Below are positions 1 to 10,659 of a stretch of 64,000 nucleotides of DNA, one piece after another. The translations under genes and the position numbers were made by a program. Position 1 is the stretch's first letter. Each line of letters starts with the position of its first letter. Origin of the DNA: Sepiola atlantica (taxonomy: Eukaryota > Mollusca > Cephalopoda > Sepiida > Sepiolidae); NCBI GenBank assembly GCA_963556195.1, contig OY744525.1:21387686-21451685 (forward strand). Reading direction: 5' to 3'. Below the pieces are notes generated by a model. That model saw nothing but the letters and a program-made list of their open reading frames with translations. It did not search any database and was not told the DNA's origin.

Positions 1-1740
1 TTAACATATTTTTTTTATTAAAATAAATAGAAAAGAAAGCCTTAGAAAAAACAAACGTTGATTAACTCAGCTTTAGTATAATAATAGATATATAAAAGAT
101 GTTTGTCCACGCATCCGTTTTGAATGACATATTTGTAATCAACCTGTTACTGGAGAGGTTTTAGCATAGGTTTGCATATATTTTGATGATTTTGAGGTGT
201 CATAAAAGTGAACCCCCCTTCAAAATTCAAATAGCTTCGATTTGCATTAAATTTTAATCATAGCTATCAGCGACCAATTAAGATTTAGAAATTGTCAAGA
301 CCATATTAAATAATTTGCTGCCTTGTGAGATTATATTTTTGGAAAATATACTCTAGGGTAATGAATTATTCGTATGTAATAATTAGTTAAAATAATTTAG
401 GTACTGTTCTATCTTTATTTTAAATTTCAAATCAGATTCGGGAATTTTTTTTCCTTGAGGTTTTAAAAAAACTTCTAGCATTATGTATTACTCTTCTTTC
501 TAAACCGTGAATATTCAATAGTTCCAATTTTTCTTAGTAATTTGGCCCATTATTAGTAAAATGTTATTGTACCTTTTCAATATGATTTTGCTGTTATATT
601 TTATCATTCCTCTGATGAATATTAATTGGAAGATTTTAGGAGACAACGTATTAAAATGAACGGTGTTAATTAGCTATTTTCAAAAAGGCACATAATAGAA
701 ATATACAGTTCAAATTCTCTTCAATACTTCATCAAATAGAGACCAAAAATGTTCTTGTAAATTTATTTTTTTCTCTTATTCTTGAATTCTTCCAGTTTAT
801 TCTTAGAATTGTCTTCTACGCTAATGTTATTTTTATCTTGAGTAATTTCTTGCAAAAAATATATTTTACTAGTAATACCTATCCCGAGTTTACTTCCAGT
901 TTATTTGGCTTTGCATTTTTTGAATAATACGAGTTTTTTTGGGGTTTTTTCGTAAATATTTTTTTGTTCTAATCAAAGAGAAGTAATTTTTATGAACGAA
1001 TACAGAGTTAGTTATTCTTTTGAAAATAATTCGAACTCAGTATTTTCTGGAAGGAATAAAATCTCAAATTACATTTTATTCTTCTTAACATGTGGCACTC
1101 ATTCACAAGAACAACTGACGAACCAGAATCAAATATTGATTTCGTAGAGAGAAACATATCGATTATAAAGAGACTAACCTTACTTTATGTATTAGATTAG
1201 AATAAAACTTAAATTATATGGTAGATTTAGCCTAGAAGATTTTTCTTGTTTATAAATGTTCAGATACTGTAAGCTTGGTAGTGGAGGTGACTTTAAATCA
1301 TCTTCTGAGAAAGGTTTGAATCGTCTTTCCTTTCAATACCTAAAAGTGAAATAGTAGGGTAGACTGGACTCTCAAGACTCAAATGGCAACTTGTCTAAGA
1401 CAAAAAAGACTCTTTAATAGCATCATTGCGTCTGACTTCCTTGAGTTTCTCCAGGCTATCAGACTTTAAAAAATGCCATGGCAGTGCAATTGGGAGCCTG
1501 TGTAACCCTTGCTTCACTATATAGTTCACATCACACAGGCAGTCTTTCAGGGGGTATCCATTACATCAACAACAACACCCTGAAGCAAAAATAAGGAATT
1601 CAATGGCTACAAATATATTTTTTTAAATCTTCCACTCAGATATTAAAATTCTTCCGTACATAAAGCTTATTTCTTAAAAAGTAAAAATAAAATAAATAGA
1701 TTGCCAAAACTTTTAAATAAGTCATCTTCATCTGCTACTT
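1..1740. other. AT-rich stretch without a recognisable gene
   Basis: No open frame of useful length and no recognised domain on either strand. The only less AT-rich part is about 1,430-1,570, which could be an old repeat, but I could not match it to another part of the window. Confidence 0.6.
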
Positions 1741-1743
1741 GGT

Positions 1744-1786
1744 TATATATATATATATATATTTGTATATATATATATATATATTA
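1744..1786. repeat. (AT)n microsatellite, interrupted
   Basis: Two TA runs separated by TTTG. A similar pure TA run lies at about 2,048-2,069. The rest of 1,787-2,400 is AT-rich and shows nothing else. Confidence 0.85.
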
Positions 1787-2401
1787 CATTTCAAATGTAT
1801 AAATAATAGATAAAAAGCTAAGAACATTTAAATATGATTAAACCCTCTTTCCTTAAGACCAGAGATTCACCTTTACTCATGATTATGTGTTTTTTGAAAA
1901 AAAGAGAAAATGTTTTAAATAATCATTATAAATAATAAAATAATAACAATTTTGAGAAAACATTATATTTCTATAGAGTGCACTGCTGTGTTGGCTTTAA
2001 AAACTTATTTAAATTTTTTTATTTAAAGAATTTTTATTAAAAGACTGTAATATATATATATATATATATTCTGTCTGCTGCATTCCTATGTGGCTAAAAT
2101 AATATTTTGTGAGTAGATGAAGTTTTTCTTTGAAGATTTCGTGTCGTTTTCTAATCCGAATTTTCCACTTGACTGAATTAAGTTACTCACAAACACATCT
2201 CTTGTATTTCTCTTCTACTCATTCAGAAAAAAATAGCCCCCCCCCCTGGCCTCATTTAAAAAAATTTTATTAAATTTTAAAATGTTTAATTCATTCAAAA
2301 TTTATCATAATTCTTTTTTATAGTAGTCGAAATAAATATACACACTCATACAAGGACAAAAATTTATAAATGCATAAACGTATGGAAATATATGTGCGTG
2401 A

Positions 2402-2417
2402 GAGTATATATATATAT

Positions 2418-2449
<32 letters not shown>

Positions 2450-2907
2450 ACACACACAAACTTGCAAATGTATGTATATATGTGTCTGCAAAAATCACAC
2501 ACACATGCATCCAAATATATCTCTCCACACATATATATATATCTTCACACACACACATATATATATCTACACACAGACATATATATCTACACACACACAC
2601 AGACATATATATCTACACACACACATATATCTACACACACACACACACACATATATCTACACACACACATATATCTACACACACACACACACACATATAT
2701 ATATATCTACACACACACACATATATATCTACACACACACACACATATATATCTACACACACACACACACACACATATATATCTACACACACACACACAC
2801 ACATATATATATCTACACACACACACACATATATATCTACACACACACATATATCTACACACACACATATATATCTACACGCACACACACACATATATAT
2901 CTACACG

Positions 2908-2945
<38 letters not shown>
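2402..2945. repeat. Compound CA/TA microsatellite array, first block
   Basis: Alternating runs of (TA)n and (CA)n joined by a CT dinucleotide, giving units of about 18-26 bp of the type ATATATCTACACACAC. Unit length varies because both dinucleotide runs vary. Open frames here read only Tyr/Ile/His/Thr or Cys/Val/Tyr and are products of the repeat, not genes. Confidence 0.95.
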
Positions 2946-2949
<4 letters not shown>

Positions 2950-3139
2950 TATTTGGCGAGTATACCCGGTGAACGGAGTGCAAGAGAAATATAAACAATT
3001 GCACTTAAAGGGACGGTTAAAAACTTAAAAAGATCTCTAGGCTGGAGTGTTTGAAATAGACGGTGAATGTCTGGCATCGGGTAGGATGCCCCATCTCCAG
3101 CAAAAACCGAAAGATAAGAAAAATAAAAAGGTGAAAATC
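2946..3139. other. Non-repetitive spacer between the two CA/TA arrays
   Basis: About 190 bp of ordinary-composition DNA between the arrays. On the reverse strand it stays open and reads a short mixed-composition peptide entered from the repeat frame. I do not recognise it. It could be part of a dispersed repeat on which the microsatellites seeded. Confidence 0.5.
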
Positions 3140-3148
3140 TCCACACAG

Positions 3149-3189
<41 letters not shown>

Positions 3190-3715
3190 CACACACACAT
3201 ATATATATATAATCTCCACACACACACATATATATAATCTCCACACACATATATATATATATTATCTCCACACACACACACACACATATATATATAATCT
3301 CCACACGCACACACACACATATATGTGTGTGTGGAGATTATATATGTGTGTGTGTGGAGATTATATATATATATGTGTGTGTGTGTGTAGATTATATATA
3401 TATATATGTGTGTGTGTGTGTGGAGATATATATATATATATATCCACACACACACACACACACATATATATAATCTCCACACACACACATATATATATAT
3501 ATATAATCTCCACACACACACGCATATAATCTCCACACACACACACATATATATCTCCACACACACACACACACATATATATATAATCTCCACACACACA
3601 TATATAATCTCCACACACACATATATATATATATATATCCACACATACACGCACATATATATATCTCCACACACACATATATATCTCGACATATATATAT
3701 ATATATATATATCTC

Positions 3716-3746
<31 letters not shown>

Positions 3747-3771
3747 CTCGACATATATATATATATATCTC

Positions 3772-3802
<31 letters not shown>

Positions 3803-3920
3803 CCACACACACTTATATATATATATATCCACACCCACACACATACATATATATATATATATATCCACACACACACACATATATATATATCCACACACAC
3901 ACACATATATATATATCCAT

Positions 3921-3956
<36 letters not shown>

Positions 3957-3957
3957 C

Positions 3958-3992
<35 letters not shown>

Positions 3993-4315
3993 TCACACAC
4001 ACACATATATATATATATCCACACACACACATATATATATCCACACACACACACACATATATATATATCCACACACACACACACATATATATATCCACAC
4101 ACACACACACATATATATATCCACACACACACACATATATCCACACACACACACACATATATCCCCCCACACACACATATATATATATATATATCCACAC
4201 ACACACACACATATATATATCCACACACACACACATATATATATATCCACACACCCACATACATACATATATATATATATCCACACACACACACACATAC
4301 ATATATATATATATC

Positions 4316-4352
<37 letters not shown>

Positions 4353-4388
4353 CCACACACACACATATATATATATATATAGAGAGAT
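3140..4388. repeat. Compound CA/TA microsatellite array, second block, with a strand switch
   Basis: Same architecture as the first block, but the joint is mostly CTCC or TCC instead of CTAC. From about 3,319 to 3,432 the units run in the opposite sense (GT runs with GGAGAT joints), then revert. Joints differ along the array: 'atctcc' dominates before about 3,790 and 'atcc' after it, suggesting local amplification of sub-variants. The long open frames on both strands here are artefacts. Confidence 0.95.
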
Positions 4389-4439
4389 ATTGTGATTGTC
4401 ACTTATTCACACAAGAATGCTATCCATACAATATTGCAA

Positions 4440-5700
4440 TATCCGATTGTGAACATATCGATGGCTCAGCAGTTCAGATTTACTTTTATAAATCTTAGTG
4501 CAGATAGGACACATGCGACCACTGACTTCCATTTGCACATAGCTATATTCTGCCTTTATTTGCCCTTTGCATAATTAGCATCTGCGGTTGTGGTTGAGTA
4601 AACTAGCCCAGCCCTGGGCAGACAGGCTCTGCCACAGAAACCACACACATTGCCGGCTTAAAATTTATCTGGGACGTGCAACATGGAGTATTCTACACAG
4701 ACATCTTTCTGCCAAACCGATCACTTCGAAATCATCCTCTCCCAGTCCTCATGCTGAGGATTCTTTTTTTTGTCTTTGACTACATCCTTAAAACGTCTCT
4801 TTGGCTTGTGTCTCGGACGTTTACTGTAATGTAATTCCTAATATAACAGTTGTTTAAGAAGCCTGTAGTCCTCCACCCTAGCTAGGTACACAGCTCAGTG
4901 CATCTGACTATGTATGATGCACATTTTTATGTCAGACACACTAGCTTTCTGTACATAACTGATGTCTGGTTGGAACGACTGCCAATTAACGTTTAGGATT
5001 CTCCTAAAGCATGTTTGATGGAACCTCTACAGGGCCGTGATATGTTGGAGATATGTAATCCAAGTCTCTGAAGAATACAGAAGAATGGACAAGATGATGA
5101 ATTCATACACACTAAACTTCATTTTGATCTGATAAATACGCCGAACTCAATGCGTGCTAAGTCCAGATTGTCTGGTGAGCATTACTTTAGTTTTCTTCAG
5201 ATTGATGGTGGCTCTAAAGGTAGTACAAGCCTTAAAGAAGAGGTTATTATCTTCTGCACATCTTCCACAGTGTGAGCAACAAAGCCTGCATCATCGCTAT
5301 AGAGAAGCTCTTGTACAAGGATTTGGAAGTTTTTGAACTTTGCATTAAATCGAGCGAGGTTGAAGGAAATTGATTAGAACACCAACAGTCCCAAAATGCA
5401 GAGGAGAAAATCATCAGAAATAATACACAGAAAAACATTGGTGCAAGGGCGTCACATGGTTTAACATCATTGTCAATAGCAATTGGTTTACAGAGTGCAC
5501 TGCTGCAGCAGAAGTGCACGTGTTCATGTCCCGATGAAGTTGTTTACGTATTGTGATGACTCCTGGTGAGCATCCAAGTTTCCTGCGGATTCTCCATAGT
5601 GCTGCTCTATTAACAGTGTCGAAGGCTTTAGTCAGGTTTACAAAACTTAACAGAGTGCTCCCTATTGTTCGATGCACTATCCCTGAAGTTGTCTGGCAGA
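4440..5700 (-). mobile_element. RTE-type non-LTR retrotransposon remnant, reverse transcriptase and C-terminal zinc finger
   Basis: Reverse-strand remnant of a LINE open reading frame, broken by stops and frameshifts. Reverse transcriptase motif A reads FVNLTKAFDTVNR (about 5,605-5,645). The catalytic motif reads YSDD (5,290-5,301) followed by AGFVAHT, matching the Y[AS]DDAA.VAHT form of RTE-type elements. Downstream, weak matches to the post-RT region continue (LKRFHQTCFRRILN around 4,990-5,035; KRRFKDVVK around 4,785-4,810). The frame ends in a C2H2 finger: C-x2-C and H-x3-H at 4,449-4,512. The endonuclease part and 5' end are missing. The family call rests on motif spelling only. It is not a functional gene. 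Confidence 0.8.
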
Positions 5701-5722
5701 AAAGATCATATCCACTGCGCCA

Positions 5723-5784
5723 TGACAGAGTGGAGCGTTGTTATAGACATAACAGAGTCTATAACAACGCTCCACTCGGCTCTG
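5723..5784. repeat. Short near-perfect hairpin
   Basis: Arms of about 22 bp (5,726-5,747 and 5,757-5,780) with a 9 nt loop. It lies at the 5' edge (element orientation) of the reverse-strand LINE remnant. Confidence 0.85.
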
Positions 5785-5809
5785 ACCTAAACTACCGGAT
5801 CTCTATATA

Positions 5810-6450
5810 TGGATGTATATATATAACATACCGATATTCGTTTCAACCAGGAAGCGATGGTTGTTCGAAATCCTCAATTTTTTATATACACCGAACCATA
5901 ACAAAAGAAAAAATTCCAGCAACAATCGGATACAAATACTACACAGGATAAATAGGAATTTACCAATTACCAAAGACCACCAACATCTTGCAAAAACTTT
6001 TGGACTCCTGAACAATTTAAGTATCGCTTTCTTTTTCAAACATTCATCCCTAAATAACGGATGCTTTTATTTTTATGTTTATTTTTATTTCATTTTGTCC
6101 TGACGTGTTATTAGATAACATCCACTTTGACTTTACGCTCACACCTCAAAATAAGACTTTTCACCTCTGGCCATAATTTTGTTCTTTACTTCTACTTTGT
6201 TTTACTTTATATAAAATTTTCAAAGTTAATTGTTGCCGACAATATTTATAATCGCATTGTCGGCTTCCCCATCCTCTGATGAGAAGAAATGTTTTCTTTG
6301 AAAATCCATGGATTAAGGATATGAGGCTCCTTGCTCTGAACTTTTGATGTTTTTAATAAATATTGTATCTTTACAATGTTTTATTCTCATCTTTTACCTC
6401 TAAAATGAATTGCTCTATTTAATATATTGAGCTTTACCTATTACGATAGA
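5810..6450 (+). mobile_element. Penelope-type terminal region carrying a hammerhead ribozyme
   Basis: The part from about 6,235 to 6,450 aligns by eye with 20,340-20,550, including a shared stretch after the ribozyme (aataaatattgtat) and a shared end (ttgctctat, then atattgag). A 9 bp inverted repeat GCCGACAAT/ATTGTCGGC (6,234-6,264) precedes the ribozyme. Hammerheads next to retroelement termini are known from Penelope-like elements. I saw no coding region here, so the assignment is by analogy. The upstream part, 5,810-6,233, is AT-rich and only tentatively included. Confidence 0.5.
6271..6320 (+). ncRNA. Hammerhead ribozyme, type I, complete core
   Basis: Core CTGATGA at 6,276-6,282. Stem II has 7 pairs (6,283-6,289 with 6,293-6,299; the closing pair is G-U) and a 3 nt loop. 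GAAA lies at 6,300-6,303. Stem III is short and includes the A6303-T6314 pair with a CATG loop. The cleavage triplet ends TA, so cleavage is expected after 6,315. Stem I pairs ATCCT (6,271-6,275) with AGGAT (6,316-6,320). All core positions are conserved. A very short stem III is typical of hammerheads in Penelope-like elements. Activity is inferred from structure only. Confidence 0.8.
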
Positions 6451-7079
6451 TTATTATTATTAAACGATAATTTAATTATCGTTATAATTCTACACTTAAA
6501 TATTAATAATACCGGAATAAGCAGAGAAAGTGGTGTTACTTTGGAATTTCCCTTCTTCTAGACTAATTGAACGATCAAGTCTTGAAAGTTTAGTCTATCT
6601 TACTATTTAACGTATATTTAGAGCGAGGAAATATAAAGCGATACCTTTTCCATAAGTATTAGTGGATGTAATTAAGAAGCCCCAACAGAACTTGAACACG
6701 GCATGCTAAATCTATAGTCTGTGCCTACAACAACCACATCACACCACTTCCATTTATGTACACACGCATAACTTCCATGTATGTACCCACACACATATCT
6801 ACACATATAGGCACATGCATAAAATTAACATAATTGTTTTGCTTACACATAATCGTCTCCTTGTGTGGGGCTCCCATAACATAGATGAGAGGTGTAACAT
6901 GAGCTGCCACTAGTTTTTTTGTCTGTAGCTTTTAAACTTGTAGTCCAGATTAAAACGTCTGACCCCTCAACTGATTAACTAAAGATCTTTAACATTTCAT
7001 TTTTAAAAATTTTCCTGGTGATCAAAAGAGTTATGTGTTTTAGTATAATTTAATTATCATCCTGACCATAATGTAATAA
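6451..7079. other. AT-rich stretch, no gene seen
   Basis: Contains a short degenerate CA-rich tract near 6,755-6,815. No domain recognised. Confidence 0.5.
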
Positions 7080-7560
7080 TATTTAGAAGCGGGTGCATAA
7101 AAATGAGGTTAGAATGGGAAATTTCCAAAAAAAAGGTTAGAATTAAATAGAGTGGAATTTTCCATTAGAAGTCAAACGTCACAGATAGGAAGTCGCTAGT
7201 ATGATGTGGCGAATGAGCAGAGATCTTTCTCTTCTCACTGAATCTGGTTTTTGATAGCTGCTCCCTCCCCCTCACGACGGAGGAGTTGGAATTATTATGT
7301 GTATACATGTATACTGTAAAACCCCAGAGAGATTGTTCAGAACCAAGTGAGTATGTGTTGTTGTTCTTTTTTTTTTTTTAATAACGTTTATGAGAGCTGT
7401 TATTAGAAAGAAGAAAAGAACGTCTACAACAAGAGAGAAGAGAAGAAGAAACGAATGACTGCTGCATGTCGTCTACCACCAAGACTCCAGCTGTCCATGT
7501 GATTAGTTGCAATCTGGATAATGTGAAGGGATCAAAGCATTTGTCACCATAGCGTAACAT
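7080..7560. repeat. Dispersed repeat, copy 1 of a direct pair
   Basis: Aligns in the same orientation with 12,675-13,150: shared blocks include GGAATTTTCCA, 'gctgctcc' before a C/T-rich run, 'tatacatgtatactgtaaa', and 'catgtgatcag' near the end. The copies are diverged by many indels. The element type is unknown. Each copy lies directly next to a LINE fragment, in opposite relative order. Confidence 0.65.
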
Positions 7561-7623
7561 TAAAACAATAATGAACAAACAAAAAATAACAGGCTGAAAA
7601 AAAAGTGTAGTTTCTGGGCGCCC

Positions 7624-8690
7624 ATGTTTGATCTTGCATCTTTTAGCACCTCCCAAAATGGGGAGAATGTTTTAGAGACAGAGGAATTTTTAAAAAGTTT
7701 TTCCGTCTCAAAAGGAGCTGGGCTCCTCCACATCACATCGACCCTGTGTCACATCCTAGATAAGTGTGGGTATAAGGAGGTAAACATCAAGCTTCTAGGA
7801 CTGACTTTCACTGCAAATCTAAAATGGAAATCTTGTATCCAATCTGTCGCTAAGGTTGATTAATAGTTAAATCATTCTACCGCTCCAGAAATTATTTGAT
7901 TTCTTATGCAATCGTCTACCTATATAAGAGTCAGATGCGTCCTGAGATGCTAAACTGCTGCCATATCTGGGGAGGTGCTGCTCAAAGAATTCTTTCTTGC
8001 TTTGAACGAACACAAACGTGATAGGAGAATCATGAGTATGGATTCCGTCAGACCTCACCAAAGACAAGAATGGAGGGGGGGAAGATTTAGATCGAGACGA
8101 AACTATCAGACCCCACCCTCATCAGACGATTAATTGTGGCCTGATTCACCAAATAAATCGGTTTATGATCATGATGACAAAATCGACTTCACAATCTAGT
8201 GGGGGGGGGGGTGATCTCTTTTCTTTACTCTTTTTCACAGAACAGACTTTGCTAGTCTTTCTCTACTCTATCGTTTTTATTTTCATGAAAGGTGCTTCAA
8301 TCTCTGGTTCATTCACTCGTCCTCTACCCCCACTGCAAAGAACTTTTCTTTCTTCCTTCGTGCGCCTAACATCAAACTGAATTTCCATGAACAGAATCCT
8401 TTCAAAGAACAGCCCATCTGTGGAACACGTTACCATGGAATTGCTTCCCTGCGGGCTACAACGTAGTTATTTAAAAATCTAATATCAACAAATACCTGTC
8501 ATAAACCGTCTACATCAGTAATCATCATTTTTTTCATTCAATTCATCATTTTCAATCCTCTCATAATATTCTTCATCATTTAACTCATAATGTATCCATC
8601 TCATTTACCCTTATCGTCGAGTGGCTCTTAGCCTTGATAAGTGTTGACTTCTTAGAAAATTTAAAAAATAAATAAACGATAATAAAAAAC
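7624..8690 (+). mobile_element. Jockey/CR1-type LINE, 3' fragment (family L)
   Basis: Carboxy-terminal part of a reverse transcriptase ORF in pieces. LLGLTFTANLKWKSCIQSVAK is readable at about 7,790-7,857, then YRSRNYL and a damaged CCHIWGGAAQ block (7,950-7,985), then frameshifted remnants to about 8,500. The 3' end carries the family tail 'gagtggctcttagc' followed by 'gataagtgttgac' and an A-rich end (8,617-8,680). The same tail occurs in five other fragments in this window. No catalytic domain is left. Confidence 0.8.
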
Positions 8691-9724
8691 CCCAGATCAT
8701 TTAACGACATCATAAAAATGTACACATGGTGAGATGAAATTAACAATAACTGTACAAGGTAAAAAGTGCACGAATCTATGATATGGGGACCCTAACTAGG
8801 AAGCTACTCTTTGTAAAACTGGTGCTAGATATGACATAAAACTGCATCCGGCGGTGCAGACCCAATTTGGAAGCTTTGGGAAGTTTGGAGTCGTCTCTTA
8901 GTTACCCTTCCTTCTTAGGGGATGTCTGTGCCACGGTAGTACCTATCAGGATCACATCTATGAGTTAAATATAAGTTATGATTTCACACTATTTATTTAT
9001 GAAACTATTGTCCACCCTTTTTAGCATTTATTCAATAAATACACAAATGTATTCAATAAACACAAAATTCAACATTTGACAAAATATAAATATTAGATTT
9101 AAATTTAAAAGTTCATGTAAGCAATCTTTTTCAACTGCAAAATTTAGAATTTAATAAATTGTATATTTTACAATAAAAACAAGTTTTCAAATCAAACACA
9201 ATAGCGACTTTCCAAGAAGTGGAAGTTTAAAGGAATGTGTACAAAGCTTCAGTCAGCATTTAGTCGAACATCGATTGTCTCCCTTTGAATGAAAGTCTGA
9301 TTCCAACAGAAATGTTATAGTTTGAGCTTCAAGCAGTTTGAACCAGTCTGCTCGGCTCAGCATGAACGCTGTCTCAAACCATTTCTATGCGATAAAACCC
9401 TGTGTTCGTGTGTGCGTGCAAAGGGAAATACATATGGCTACACGGAAAATATTATCATCATTAAGCAGTTATTATCTATTTTGTTCATTTCGGTATCCTG
9501 CTATGATTTGATAAGGATGTCTATTACCTTAGGTGAAACAAATAAGTAGATAAATAAACTAAAATATATATCAAATTAGACATGGCTTACTGAAAAACTA
9601 TTTTATATTTGCGTGCACACACACACACACATATGTATATCAGTGCAGAGCGAATTAAATGTCCATGGTTACTGGCAATTTCTAACTAAAAACGATCACA
9701 TGAATATGAATTAGATTACACACA
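8691..9724. other. AT-rich stretch, no gene seen
   Basis: No recognised domain. A short (CA)n run occurs at about 9,615-9,632. An open frame at 9,322-9,549 has no recognisable features and is not reported as a gene. Confidence 0.5.
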
Positions 9725-9960
9725 TTATATATATATATATATATATAAATGTATGTATAATAATTTTTTATTATTTATACAGACATGTACATAATCTGCG
9801 ACACTGGCATGTCGATGTTGTCGTTCAACAGAACAGCTGGTGATCGATAACATCGACATGCTAGTGTCGCAGATTACGTACATGTCTGTATAAATAAAAA
9901 TAATTATATATAAAAGCTCTATTTGATATTGAGCACTCTTTATAAGCCCGGTTGAAATTC
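9725..9960 (-). repeat. Foldback element related to the hammerhead element at 24.2 kb
   Basis: Arms of about 60 bp (9,763-9,822 and 9,845-9,907) form a long near-perfect stem, flanked by (TA)n. The right flank, AGCTCTATTTGATATTGAGC (9,917-9,936), is the reverse complement of the left flank of the 24.2 kb hammerhead element (about 24,207-24,232). I see no hammerhead core in this copy; its loop region is different. Confidence 0.75.
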
Positions 9961-9995
9961 TTTGGATTTTTATCCTGTGGATGTTTACTTTAGCT

Positions 9996-9997
<2 letters not shown>

Positions 9998-10035
<38 letters not shown>

Positions 10036-10486
10036 GATGGTATTTTAATATATGCTCTGTTGTTAAATGTTAACAGTCATTAAGCTTTTACTTTGAACAG
10101 TTATGGAAAATGTTCTTATAATATATATACAAAAATATATATCTCCATATATATTCTCCATTTAATAATATGACAAATGTGTATTTGTTTGTATATAAAA
10201 AAATATATCTGTCCAGTTATACAAAAGTTAGCAAGTAAAAAACGTGCTATTTTAAGTGGTAAGGGGAAGCAAGAAAGCAAGTCAGTCACGCCTCACCGTC
10301 TGAAATGAATTTGTAAAGAAATCCTTCACTCTAAATAAAAGTCAATGGTAGGTGGATTTTTTTTAGGTCATCAGAAATGATAATTTATATATGAAAAATT
10401 TAATTACTGACATAATTCTAGCAAAGCATAATTTTTGTTGGTCTTTCTGATGTACATTAGTATATATATATACATATATATATATG

Positions 10487-10534
<48 letters not shown>

Positions 10535-10540
10535 TATATC
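9998..10540. repeat. AT microsatellites at 9,998-10,032 and 10,459-10,540
   Basis: Runs of TA with occasional C. Between them lies one copy of dispersed repeat R1 (10,181-10,345), listed separately. Confidence 0.85.
10181..10345 (+). repeat. Dispersed repeat R1, copy 1
   Basis: Shares order and spelling with 42,186-42,360 (+) and 47,161-47,335 (-): 'tatttgtttg', 'tagcaagtaaaaaac', 'agtcag', 'cgtctgaaat', 'tccttcactct'. Element class unknown. Confidence 0.7.
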
Positions 10541-10659
10541 TTTAATCTTTAGCCCTGCAGGCTGAGTTTCCAGTGTAACCATGAAACCGAAGGAATAAAT
10601 GGAAGATCAAACTAATGTATAGTCTCAATTGAAATAAAAATATATGCTCTAGCAAAAGT

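Noticed and set aside
2305..4402. Tyr/Ile/His/Thr and Cys/Val frames
   Set aside because: Translation of CA/TA repeats.
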